DNA of 7,743 nt from Solirubrobacterales bacterium (GCA_026392325.1 JAPLCH010000215.1:1-7743); one strand, 5' to 3'; numbered from the stretch's first letter, positions 1 through 6,422 are shown. Numbers and translations are program-made. Notes: generated from the letters alone by a model not told the origin.

Positions 1-39
1 CTAGCGCGATTTCAGGGCTGGCGGCTTTTCGCAGGGAGG

Positions 40-624
40 TCAGTTAAGGCTTGGGTCGTCCGGCATGCGGGCGAGCAGCTCGTAGCTTCCGCTCAACGCG
101 CCAAGCACGCTTGCCCAGATGTCGTCCACTTCTTCCGCAAAGACTGTCTCAGCGTCTGCCGGGGCGATTATCCAGTCTTCGCTCTCAAGCTCCGCATCCA
201 GCTGTCCGGCGCTCCAGCCTGCATGTCCGGCGTAGGCCCTGACCCGGCTCGTTCGTTCCTCGACTTGGTCGGCAGGTGTGTCAGTGGCGAGGACTCCAAT
301 GTTGTCGAAGGCAATGATCGCCGCGTCCTTCGGGCGTTTGAACTCCGCAACAATCACTACTGCCTGCGGCATGACCGGGCCTCCAACGTGGAGTGCCCCA
401 TCCCCGACCATCTCAGCCACGGGTGGTGCGGCTTCAGCGATGCTCGCACCAGCCAGTCGGTTGATGACGACACCAAGGGCCCCGTCCTTGTCGTGATGGC
501 CGATCAGAATCACCGCACGGCGAAAGTTGGGATCCATGATCGCCGGGCTTGCCACAAGGAATTGTCCACGGAGTGATTTCACTACCCCAATGGTCTCAAC
601 TTCAGGGCCTGCGTGTGTCGCCAA
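40..624 (-). CDS. YqgE/AlgH family protein (UPF0301, DUF179)
   Basis: A cytoplasmic protein of the YqgE/AlgH family, whose biochemical role is not established; in some bacteria it is linked to alginate regulation. The 194-residue product shows the family hallmarks: GQFLVASPAIMDPNF (about residues 20-34), GALGVVINR (48-56), HVGGPV (79-84) and YAGHAGWSAGQLDAE (131-145) followed by an acidic stretch and Trp151. Length is normal for the family. No signal peptide or membrane segment is visible. The start given is a TTG with AAAGG nine bases upstream (634-638). Family members usually begin close to the GQxLVASP motif, so a GTG at 580-582, 14 codons further in, is a real alternative, although it lacks a good ribosome binding site. 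It is the last gene of the co-oriented series, 50 nt after the universal stress protein gene. The family call is secure; the start is not. Confidence 0.93.
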   Translation of the reverse strand: MATHAGPEVETIGVVKSLRGQFLVASPAIMDPNFRRAVILIGHHDKDGALGVVINRLAGASIAEAAPPVAEMVGDGALHVGGPVMPQAVVIVAEFKRPKDAAIIAFDNIGVLATDTPADQVEERTSRVRAYAGHAGWSAGQLDAELESEDWIIAPADAETVFAEEVDDIWASVLGALSGSYELLARMPDDPSLN

Positions 625-633
625 CCGACAAAG

Positions 634-638
634 CCTTT
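634..638 (-). promoter_or_regulatory. Probable ribosome binding site for the YqgE/AlgH gene
   Basis: On the minus strand this reads AAAGG and ends nine bases before the TTG at 622-624. It is the main reason to prefer TTG over the internal GTG at 580-582. It is a weak, partial Shine-Dalgarno match. Confidence 0.45.
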
Positions 639-674
639 ACAGCGGCCGCGCAGGCCACAGGGTCCCTGCGGTTG

Positions 675-1172
675 CTAAGCGTCTGGAGTAGCTGGCCGGA
701 TGACCAGCAGGGGGCGGCTTGTCTTGTGAAGCACTGCCTCAGTGGTCGAGCCAAGCAGGACGGATGCGATTGCACCATGACGCCGTGATCCGATCACGAT
801 TGCTGATGCATCGCGTTCCTCAGCGACCTTGAGAATTGTTGCGGCTACTGAAGTCTCATCACGCGACACGACTGCCTCTGCTCTGAGGCCGTTTGCTTCA
901 GCAATGCCAACGCCTTCTGCTGCGATCCGCTCAGCGTGGTCCGCTTCGCTCTTGTCAAGTTCCCTGACCTGTTCCATGTCTGGTGGAGGAACCGGGGCAC
1001 CAAGTCCGCCTGGGATAGGTGCAACCGCAGCGTTCAGAAGGCCAGGCTCCCAAACCGTCAGAATCACGGCCTCGCTTCCCTCGCCGAGCAGGCCTGCTGC
1101 GCGCTCGACTGACTCAATGGCGGCTGGTGAGCCGTCAAATGCGATTACGAGTGGTCCTTTTCCGTTTCCCAT
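675..1172 (-). CDS. Universal stress protein (UspA family)
   Basis: A single-domain cytoplasmic universal stress protein of 165 residues. Such proteins have a Rossmann-like alpha/beta fold, usually dimerise and often bind ATP. Visible landmarks are the first strand LVIAFDGSP, with Asp13 in the position that contacts adenine in ATP-binding members, and the C-terminal loop GSRRHGAIASVLLGSTTEAV (from about residue 128) followed by HKTSRPLLVIRP. The classical ATP loop is G-x2-G-x9-G-S/T. Here the second glycine is Arg131 while the later Gly-Ser-Thr is kept, so nucleotide binding is likely but may be altered. A Pro/Gly-rich insert lies around residues 49-64. The ATG at 1170-1172 is preferred over a TTG two codons upstream because AGGG sits seven bases before it. 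The gene starts nine bases after the protease stop, so the two are probably translationally coupled. Confidence 0.93.
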   Translation of the reverse strand: MGNGKGPLVIAFDGSPAAIESVERAAGLLGEGSEAVILTVWEPGLLNAAVAPIPGGLGAPVPPPDMEQVRELDKSEADHAERIAAEGVGIAEANGLRAEAVVSRDETSVAATILKVAEERDASAIVIGSRRHGAIASVLLGSTTEAVLHKTSRPLLVIRPATPDA

Positions 1173-1179
1173 GCCCAAA

Positions 1180-1187
1180 CCCTACCC
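1180..1187 (-). promoter_or_regulatory. Ribosome binding site of the Usp gene overlapping the protease stop codon
   Basis: The minus strand reads GGGTAGGG here. AGGG lies seven bases before the ATG at 1170-1172, and the embedded TAG (1182-1184) is the protease stop codon. A TTG at 1176-1178 would be only one base from this site, which argues for the ATG. The arrangement suggests that ribosomes ending on the protease reinitiate on the stress-protein gene. Confidence 0.6.
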
Positions 1188-2327
1188 CGACTGCCCCGTG
1201 AGCGCGAAATCAAAGAGACCAAATCCGTAAGAGGCGTCTCTGCCGCGGGTGCCAACATCACGGGCGCTGTGATCGAGCGCGGCCCTGACGGAGGCTGGGG
1301 TGGGCCGGCTGAGAATTGACCAGACAAGCGCAGCCGCCCCGGAGATGATCGGGGCAGCCATTGAGGTTCCGCTCATCCGCACATAGCCTCCATGTGCCTT
1401 GCAGGACAGAATGTTGGTCCCCGGGGCCGTCAGCTCGACATCGCGGTTTGTATTTGAGAAGTCCGCACGGTGCCCATTCGGGTCGGAGGCGGCCACTGAG
1501 ATGACCTCTGGGTACGCCGCCGGCCAGGAAACCTCGGAGGGCCCGCTGTTGCCCGCTGCAGCAACGATTACGGCTCCACTGCGAGCTGCGGCCTGAACTG
1601 CTGCGTGGAGTGCGTGAGAGTCGGGGCCGCCGAGTGAGAGGTTCACAACCTTCGCTCCCTGAGCAGCCACCCAGGCGATGCACGCGGCAACGTCACCCGT
1701 GCTCCCCGATCCCTTGGCGGACAACGCGCGACAGATGATCAGTGGAGAATCTCCTGCGACCCCGGCAATGCCCACGCCATTTCCTGTGGCCGCGGCAGCA
1801 ATGCCCGCGACATGCGTACCGTGGCCATCGCCGTCCTCGCAGACCCCGGGCTTGACTCGACCAGCGGTTGAAGCTGCGCAAGCTGCAATGCGACCCCTGA
1901 GGTCCTCGTGTTTTGTGTCCACTCCAGTGTCCACTATTCCAATCGGCACGCCGATCAGCGATGGAACACGGCTCAGTCCAGCCAACGCCCAGCCCTGCTC
2001 AGCGTGGATGGCCCCGAGAGCCCACTGGGACGACTGCAAGGGGTCCAACTTGAGTGCGTGAATGTGCCCCTCCGGTTCAGCCCATGCGACGCCAGGGAGC
2101 ATCCTGATGCGTCGAGCCTCGGCCACGGGACTGCCGGCAACCCGGAGCCGCCGCACTGACAAGCCGGTCAGGGTTGTTCCGCCATGGGCATGGAAGAAGG
2201 CCGCCCGTGCGATCCCGGGTTTGGCCTGGAACAGAACCCTTCCTTCAGCAAGTGCGTGAGGGGGTGAGATGAGCAACAAAGGCAATGGGGCGAGCGAGCC
2301 AAGCAGAGCTCTTCGAAAATGGAACAT
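1182..2327 (-). CDS. Secreted subtilisin-like serine protease (peptidase family S8)
   Basis: An exported endopeptidase of 381 residues with the complete subtilase catalytic set: Asp133 in IVDTGVD, His169 in DGHGTHVAGIAA, oxyanion Asn260 in AAAGNSG and Ser322 in MSGTSMAAP. The N-terminus is a typical signal peptide: Arg5-Arg6, a Leu/Pro-rich core and probable cleavage after HALA (residue 27). Residues 28 to about 90 resemble an inhibitor I9-type propeptide ending in LPGVAWAEPEG, as expected of a zymogen that matures itself after export. There is no C-terminal repeat, anchor or sorting domain, so the enzyme is probably released. The ATG has a perfect AGGAGG four bases upstream, the strongest ribosome binding site in the window, preceded by an inverted repeat. 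The alpha/beta hydrolase gene lies 88 nt upstream and the stress-protein gene 9 nt downstream. Substrate unknown; secreted nutrient-scavenging or maturation protease are both possible. Confidence 0.96.
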   Translation of the reverse strand: MFHFRRALLGSLAPLPLLLISPPHALAEGRVLFQAKPGIARAAFFHAHGGTTLTGLSVRRLRVAGSPVAEARRIRMLPGVAWAEPEGHIHALKLDPLQSSQWALGAIHAEQGWALAGLSRVPSLIGVPIGIVDTGVDTKHEDLRGRIAACAASTAGRVKPGVCEDGDGHGTHVAGIAAAATGNGVGIAGVAGDSPLIICRALSAKGSGSTGDVAACIAWVAAQGAKVVNLSLGGPDSHALHAAVQAAARSGAVIVAAAGNSGPSEVSWPAAYPEVISVAASDPNGHRADFSNTNRDVELTAPGTNILSCKAHGGYVRMSGTSMAAPIISGAAALVWSILSRPTPASVRAALDHSARDVGTRGRDASYGFGLFDFALTGQSG

Positions 2328-2331
2328 GGGT

Positions 2332-2337
2332 CCTCCT
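2332..2337 (-). promoter_or_regulatory. Consensus ribosome binding site of the subtilase gene
   Basis: The minus strand reads AGGAGG, followed by ACCC and the ATG at 2325-2327. This is a full Shine-Dalgarno match with short spacing, and it fixes the protease start. Confidence 0.85.
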
Positions 2338-2341
2338 GAGG

Positions 2342-2361
2342 GTCGTGAAAAGGGTCACGAC
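2342..2361 (-). repeat. Perfect 7-bp inverted repeat just upstream of the protease ribosome binding site
   Basis: GTCGTGA (2342-2348) and TCACGAC (2355-2361) are exact reverse complements around a six-base loop. In the mRNA this hairpin would end four bases before AGGAGG. No U-run follows in the direction of transcription, so it does not look like an intrinsic terminator for the upstream hydrolase gene. It could be a DNA operator dyad or a structured 5' leader that affects protease translation or stability; the sequence does not decide between these. Confidence 0.5.
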
Positions 2362-2415
2362 AGAGGGTCCATCAGAGAAGCGGGTTTCAAGCCCGTTTCA
2401 TGAGAGTCGGCTCAG

Positions 2416-3216
2416 TTACTTCGCAGCTTTGCGCTTCGGTGTAACCGTGCGCGAACGAACATCTGCGAGTGCGGCAAGCAGTGCCGTATTGAACTCATGC
2501 GGGTGGGTTGCTGATGCCATGTGGTCAGCCTCAACCTCAAACACGGTCGCTCGGAGGCCTTCAGCAAGGTGCCGCTGGAAGGTTGGTGAGATTGACTTGT
2601 CCCGGCTGGTGATCACCGATGCTGAAGGATGCTTGATTGAAGCGAGCAGCTTGCTCGCGTCATGCCTTCCCAGCTCCTTGCCAGCCTCAGCAATGTCTCT
2701 CGAACTGCCGCGGGAAAGCTCCGCAGCAACCCATTCTGACCTCGGATTCTTAGGGAATCCCATCTGGCCCAGCGCCCGCTCATACGTGGCTACCCCGCCA
2801 ATGCCAAGCGCAATACGGAGTGCTGGCATTGCACGCCAGATGCGCTTCATCTGAGGGCTGGAGAACTGCGCTGAGGTTGCACACATCACAAGGCTTGAAA
2901 CTGAGGCCGGGTGTTTGTGTGCGAGCAGCTGGGAGATCGCTCCACCCATGGAGTAGCCAACTGCTGTCGCCCCCAGAGCGCCAGTCTCACGGAGGATTGC
3001 GGCGCAGTCATCGGCACAGTCGGAGAGGCGGAACGGTTTCCGACTCCTCAGACCCCGCCCGTGACCACGATGGTCAATTGAGAGCACCCGATAGCCAGCT
3101 GCGGCAAGTGGCTCATAAGAGAGCGCCCAGTTCAGGTCGCCACTGAACATCCATCCGTGGAGCAGCAGGACCGGATGTCCGTCGCCTCCACAGGATGCTC
3201 GCGGGCGGGAGTCCAA
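2416..3216 (-). CDS. Alpha/beta hydrolase fold protein
   Basis: A 266-residue alpha/beta hydrolase, probably cytoplasmic because no signal peptide is present. The strand-turn HPVLLLHGW (residues 14-22) supplies the oxyanion hole, GYRVLSIDHRGHGRG (41-55) is the usual second strand and loop, and the nucleophile elbow is GYSMGG with Ser89. The likely acid is Asp206 in VITSRDKS and the base His232 in EADHM, so the triad is complete. The C-terminus is basic (TPKRKAAK). The family covers esterases, lipases, haloperoxidase-like enzymes and C-C hydrolases, and the substrate cannot be read from sequence. The only usable in-frame start is a TTG at 3214-3216 with no Shine-Dalgarno, whereas an ATG with a good site lies out of frame at 3251-3253, so the N-terminus is doubtful. 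The gene follows the second copper gene by about 50 nt. Confidence 0.88.
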   Translation of the reverse strand: MDSRPRASCGGDGHPVLLLHGWMFSGDLNWALSYEPLAAAGYRVLSIDHRGHGRGLRSRKPFRLSDCADDCAAILRETGALGATAVGYSMGGAISQLLAHKHPASVSSLVMCATSAQFSSPQMKRIWRAMPALRIALGIGGVATYERALGQMGFPKNPRSEWVAAELSRGSSRDIAEAGKELGRHDASKLLASIKHPSASVITSRDKSISPTFQRHLAEGLRATVFEVEADHMASATHPHEFNTALLAALADVRSRTVTPKRKAAK

Positions 3217-3250
3217 GAGCGCCGAAGGGCCATGCGGAAGGGGATGGGGT

Positions 3251-3273
3251 CATATGCGGGAGTCTCTCACCTC
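3251..3273 (-). promoter_or_regulatory. Shine-Dalgarno plus out-of-frame ATG before the hydrolase gene
   Basis: The minus strand carries GAGGTGAGAG (3264-3273), overlapping the TGA of the second copper gene (3267-3269), then ten bases and an ATG at 3251-3253. This looks like a genuine translation start. Its frame, however, is shifted by one base from the hydrolase frame, and in the hydrolase frame a TGA occupies 3250-3252. Deleting one C in the ACCCC or CCCC runs just after the ATG would fuse it to the hydrolase, giving an N-terminus MTHPLPHGPSALLDSRPRAS. Either the base is a sequencing or assembly error, or it is a recent frameshift, or the TTG is truly used. Confidence 0.45.
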
Positions 3274-4835
3274 GGGACGACGCGGAAAGCCCCACGCATG
3301 TACGGATGAACTCGGCAGAAGTAGGAGTAGGTCCCCGTTGGGAGATCATTTGGGATGGCCCATGTCCTTCGCTGCGCAGCGACAGTGGCGCCGATTGGCC
3401 CGGAACCGAGCTGGCCGGAGTCAAACTCCACGGGGCCGTCTGCTCTGGGGTAAGAGATTCCCGTTGCCCTGTTACAAGGATTCGCGCAGGCAGTAATCGT
3501 GTGGTAGGCGTAATCGGTTGTTGGATCCCCGGTTACATCATCGTTCCTGAAGGTGAAGGATCCGCCAGCGGTGACGGTGGGAGGGTTCAGCGCTGCGCCG
3601 GAATTTGAGAAGTCGCCAAGCGAGTAAATGAAGTCACTGATCGGGACCGTCGAACCATCTGAGACCTGCCCGTTTGGGAGTGCGGTCGCGACTGTCGCTC
3701 CTGTGAATGCGTTACCACCGTGATGGTTGTTCTCCGCCAGATGTCCATGCGTGATCTTGCCTGTTGTCGAGACGAGCCGCCTAAGGAAAGGATCTTTCCC
3801 AGGGGTGCTGTCGCCGTAGTTGGCAAATACTGGGATAACTCCCATTGACTCGTACCAAGAGGACTTGGAAACGTCGTAGGTGGCACTCGGGACAAGAACA
3901 TCGCCGCTTTTGACCTTCACTCGCCAATTGGCTGGGGTGGCGGTCAAGGCCACATCCCACGAAACGGCCCCCGCTGGTTCCCAGTATTTGGCGGAGGAAG
4001 TGAAGATCGTGCGGCTCGCTGCCCCGCGGAGCACCTTCAATTCTGCTGTCAGTCCGCCGGGGTGCAAGTGGCCAACTGCTTCAACAAGAGTCATGTCCCG
4101 ATCGGCAATGAAACGGTTCTGATCCCCACGCTGCGCCAAGGCATCTGGGGTCGCTTGGTCCGGGAAGGTGAACTTCCCAGCTGAGCCAGTCCCCCGCAGT
4201 GCGCTGAATCCGTTGAGTTTGAACCCAGTCACATCGAGCCAAAGGGTTTGAACCCGTTTGATCTTCGCTGCGTCAGGTGATGTGGCAGGAACGAAGTCAA
4301 TTCGCCAAGTCAGGTAGACCTTTTCGGTCGTCGGGATCTGGTTGTGGATCATGTGCGTCAGCTCGATTGGCTTGGTTGGGTCGTTCAACCACCCGAAGCC
4401 CTTCGGCAGTTGGAGGATGGACTTCTCCTCACCGCCGCTCCAACGCGGGTAGTCGTCGCCCATTCCCGACCAGATCGCGTGATGAAGGTGGATCACATCA
4501 ACGTGAGGAACGCCCTTGGTCCCTTTCTTGGGGTCAGCGTAAATCAGGTCCGGGTCAAACCGGGTGATCCATCCGGGGACCTTTGGCATCAGATACTTGG
4601 TGTCAACGCCGATCGTGTTCTGCCCCGGCCTGACGGTCATCGGCCCGTAACAGAAGAGCATTGACTTCATGCCCGAATAGTTGACGTGGCTGATGGCCCC
4701 AGGCTTGCTTGGGGGTGAGTAACACGGGCCGTCAGCCGCTGAGGCTGTCCCTGTGCCGGGGCCGCCGAGCAGACACGCGAGGAGGACCCCCGCGAGTGCT
4801 GCTGTGTGCTTTGTCCTGCTTGGAACAGTCCTCAT
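3267..4835 (-). CDS. Secreted copper protein, copy 2: dicopper monooxygenase-like domain fused to a C-terminal cupredoxin
   Basis: An exported protein of 522 residues. A signal peptide (residues 1-33, cleavage after TASA) precedes the conserved start ADGPCYSPP. The last ~120 residues form a plastocyanin-like cupredoxin with all type 1 copper ligands: His445 (AYHTIT), Cys507, His510 and Met513 in FCRVHPYM. Residues ~110-335 carry, in order, HLHHAIW (His118, His119), THMIHN (His164), GHLHPGG (His256, His258) and ESMGV (Met331). This matches the ligand order of peptidylglycine alpha-hydroxylating and dopamine beta-monooxygenases (His-His, His, His-x-His, Met); the fold assignment is inferred. 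A further His-rich motif THGHLAENNHHGG (362-374) joins the domains. A likely disulfide pair, Cys450 and Cys454, sits next to the copper His. The ATG is 21 nt after the upstream paralog's stop, in the same frame and without a clear ribosome binding site, so reinitiation is likely. Substrate unknown. Confidence 0.85.
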   Translation of the reverse strand: MRTVPSRTKHTAALAGVLLACLLGGPGTGTASAADGPCYSPPSKPGAISHVNYSGMKSMLFCYGPMTVRPGQNTIGVDTKYLMPKVPGWITRFDPDLIYADPKKGTKGVPHVDVIHLHHAIWSGMGDDYPRWSGGEEKSILQLPKGFGWLNDPTKPIELTHMIHNQIPTTEKVYLTWRIDFVPATSPDAAKIKRVQTLWLDVTGFKLNGFSALRGTGSAGKFTFPDQATPDALAQRGDQNRFIADRDMTLVEAVGHLHPGGLTAELKVLRGAASRTIFTSSAKYWEPAGAVSWDVALTATPANWRVKVKSGDVLVPSATYDVSKSSWYESMGVIPVFANYGDSTPGKDPFLRRLVSTTGKITHGHLAENNHHGGNAFTGATVATALPNGQVSDGSTVPISDFIYSLGDFSNSGAALNPPTVTAGGSFTFRNDDVTGDPTTDYAYHTITACANPCNRATGISYPRADGPVEFDSGQLGSGPIGATVAAQRRTWAIPNDLPTGTYSYFCRVHPYMRGAFRVVPR

Positions 4836-4856
4836 AGAGACCGCGCCAAAGTGGAG

Positions 4857-6422
4857 CTAATTGGGCAGCACCCGGAAAGATCCGCGCATGTATGGATGGA
4901 CGCGGCAGAAGTATGAGTATGTGGCTGGTGGAAGTGTGTTTGGAACTTCCCATGTGCGACGGCCAGATGCGGCCGTACCCTCTGGGCCTGAGCCAAGCTC
5001 ACCGGAGTCGAACAGCACGCTTGGATCCGCGTCAGCCCTTGGATAGGCGATACCTGTTGACTTATTACAAGGGTTCTTGCACGAGGTGATCGTGTGCAAG
5101 GCGTAATCGGTGTAAGGGTTGCCTGTCACATCGTCGCTTCGGAAAGTCAGATTTCCACCTTGCTTCACCGTTGGCGGGTTAAGCGCGTTACCTGAGTTTG
5201 AGAAGTCACCAAGGCTGTAAATGAAGTCGCTGATCGGGATGATCGTTCCGTCTGAAGCGATGCCGTTCGGAAGGAGCGCTGGGTTGACTGCACCTGGAAC
5301 CGACTTGCCACCATGACCATTGTTCTCAGCAAGGTGCGAGTGGGTAAGCAGCTGGGTCTGAGAAAGTGACTTCTTCGTCCAATCAGTTCCACCAGCGCTG
5401 TCGCCGAAGTACACGGCCACAGGCATGATGCCCATGGACTCATACCAAGAGGCCTTGGAGACGTCGTATGTGGTGCTCACATTGAGCTTGTCCCCTGCCT
5501 TGAGCTTGACCTTCCAGCCCAAACTGGTTCCGCCCATTGCCACGTCCCATGAGACTGCGCCGGCAGGCTCGTAGTAGTGGGCCTTGGAGGTGAAGAGTGT
5601 CTTGGTAAGGCTTCCTCTGGTTGCCTTGAGAGTTGTGCTGAGACCACCCGGGTGAAGGTGTCCTGCGGTTTCCAGCAGTGTCATGTTGGCTGGGGCCGTG
5701 TACTGATGGCGTGACCCGATCTTCGCTGTCTCTGATCCCGTTGTCTGATTTGGGAACGTGTACTTGCCGCCCGAGCCCATGCCACGAAGGGCATCGAACA
5801 CTGGGTACTGCTTGATGCCAGCGACATCAAGCCAAAGGGTCTGTGCGCGCTTGATGGTCGCGGCAGCCGGGGAGGTGTCAGGAATGAAGTCAACGCGCCA
5901 TGTCAGGTAGACCTTTTCCGTCGTTGGGAAAAGGTTGTGGATCATGTAGTTGACGGTGAGGCTGCGTGTTGGGTCGTTGCGGTACCCGTATCCCTGTGGG
6001 AGCTGAACGACGGTCTTTTCCTCACCGGCAGCCCAGCGGGGGTCGTTCTCGCCCATGCCAAGCCAGACGGCATGGTGAAGGTGAAGAACATCAACGGAGG
6101 GAACGCCGTGGTTGCCCTTTGTCTTGTCGGCGTAGATCAGGTCCGGGTCAAATCGGGTGATCCAGCCGGGAGTGTTGGGAAGGAGGTTGTGCGAGCCGGG
6201 GTGTTGGTTGAACGTGTAATCGTTCGTGTTCTGCCCTGGGCGGATTGTGATTGGGCCCATGCAATAGAGGATGGACTGCATTCCCCCGTACTTGACATGC
6301 GATATCACCTTGGGCTTGGTTGGCGGCGAGTAGCACGGTCCGTCAGCTGCGGATGCGGCGGCTGGAACGGCCAGCAAGGCTGCGGCAGTGGCAATTGCTG
6401 CGAAGGTGGTGCGCCTGCTCAT
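4857..6422 (-). CDS. Secreted copper protein, copy 1: dicopper monooxygenase-like domain fused to a C-terminal cupredoxin
   Basis: The upstream paralog, 521 residues from the ATG at 6420-6422. A GTG 17 codons upstream would place a charged stretch before the signal peptide and has no ribosome binding site, so it was rejected. The signal peptide (MSRRTT, then an Ala-rich core) is probably cut after AAASA at residue 25. The candidate dicopper ligands are His116/His117 (HLHHAVW), His162 (YMIHN), His255/His257 (GHLHPGG) and Met330 (ESMGI). The linker motif is THSHLAENNGHGG (360-372). The cupredoxin ligands are His443, Cys506, His509 and Met512. Compared with copy 2 it has about six extra residues after RPGQNT, including two histidines (His74, His78), and a different linker after the Met. 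Identity is high along the whole length, so this is a tandem gene duplication. It lies 118 nt after the peptidase stop and may have its own promoter there, although none is obvious. Confidence 0.86.
   Translation of the reverse strand: MSRRTTFAAIATAAALLAVPAAASAADGPCYSPPTKPKVISHVKYGGMQSILYCMGPITIRPGQNTNDYTFNQHPGSHNLLPNTPGWITRFDPDLIYADKTKGNHGVPSVDVLHLHHAVWLGMGENDPRWAAGEEKTVVQLPQGYGYRNDPTRSLTVNYMIHNLFPTTEKVYLTWRVDFIPDTSPAAATIKRAQTLWLDVAGIKQYPVFDALRGMGSGGKYTFPNQTTGSETAKIGSRHQYTAPANMTLLETAGHLHPGGLSTTLKATRGSLTKTLFTSKAHYYEPAGAVSWDVAMGGTSLGWKVKLKAGDKLNVSTTYDVSKASWYESMGIMPVAVYFGDSAGGTDWTKKSLSQTQLLTHSHLAENNGHGGKSVPGAVNPALLPNGIASDGTIIPISDFIYSLGDFSNSGNALNPPTVKQGGNLTFRSDDVTGNPYTDYALHTITSCKNPCNKSTGIAYPRADADPSVLFDSGELGSGPEGTAASGRRTWEVPNTLPPATYSYFCRVHPYMRGSFRVLPN

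Larger units (their letters stand above)
3267..6422 (-). repeat. Tandem gene duplication of the copper monooxygenase-like/cupredoxin gene
   Basis: The two genes encode proteins that align end to end with near-identical blocks: WITRFDPDLIYAD, the HLHHA motif, TTEKVYLTWR, TLWLDV, GHLHPGG, EPAGAVSWDVA, TYDVSK-SWYESMG, SDFIYSLGDFSNSG, ALNPPTV and TYSYFCRVHPYMRG. The signal peptides and the linker after the Met ligand have diverged. The seven codons between the TAG of copy 1 and the ATG of copy 2 keep the two genes in one frame. The divergence indicates that the duplication is not recent. Confidence 0.85.

Noticed and set aside
1..39. Possible end or start of a further gene at the left edge
   Set aside because: A TAG occurs at 2-4 on the plus strand, but 39 bases are too few to support any coding call, and no terminator hairpin is visible after the YqgE/AlgH stop.
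642..668. Palindromes GCGGCCGC (642-649) and CAGGG-T-CCCTG (658-668) in the gap before the YqgE/AlgH gene
   Set aside because: Short self-complementary words are common in GC-rich DNA; the second has a one-base centre and cannot form a hairpin, and nothing ties either to regulation.
2381..2395. CGGG-N7-CCCG dyad as terminator of the hydrolase gene
   Set aside because: Only four base pairs form in the minus-strand RNA and no U-run follows.
2285..2854. Long plus-strand reading frame across the hydrolase and protease 5' region
   Set aside because: It is antisense to genes with clear catalytic motifs, has Ser/Ala-rich low-complexity composition and no recognisable domain; a shadow frame.
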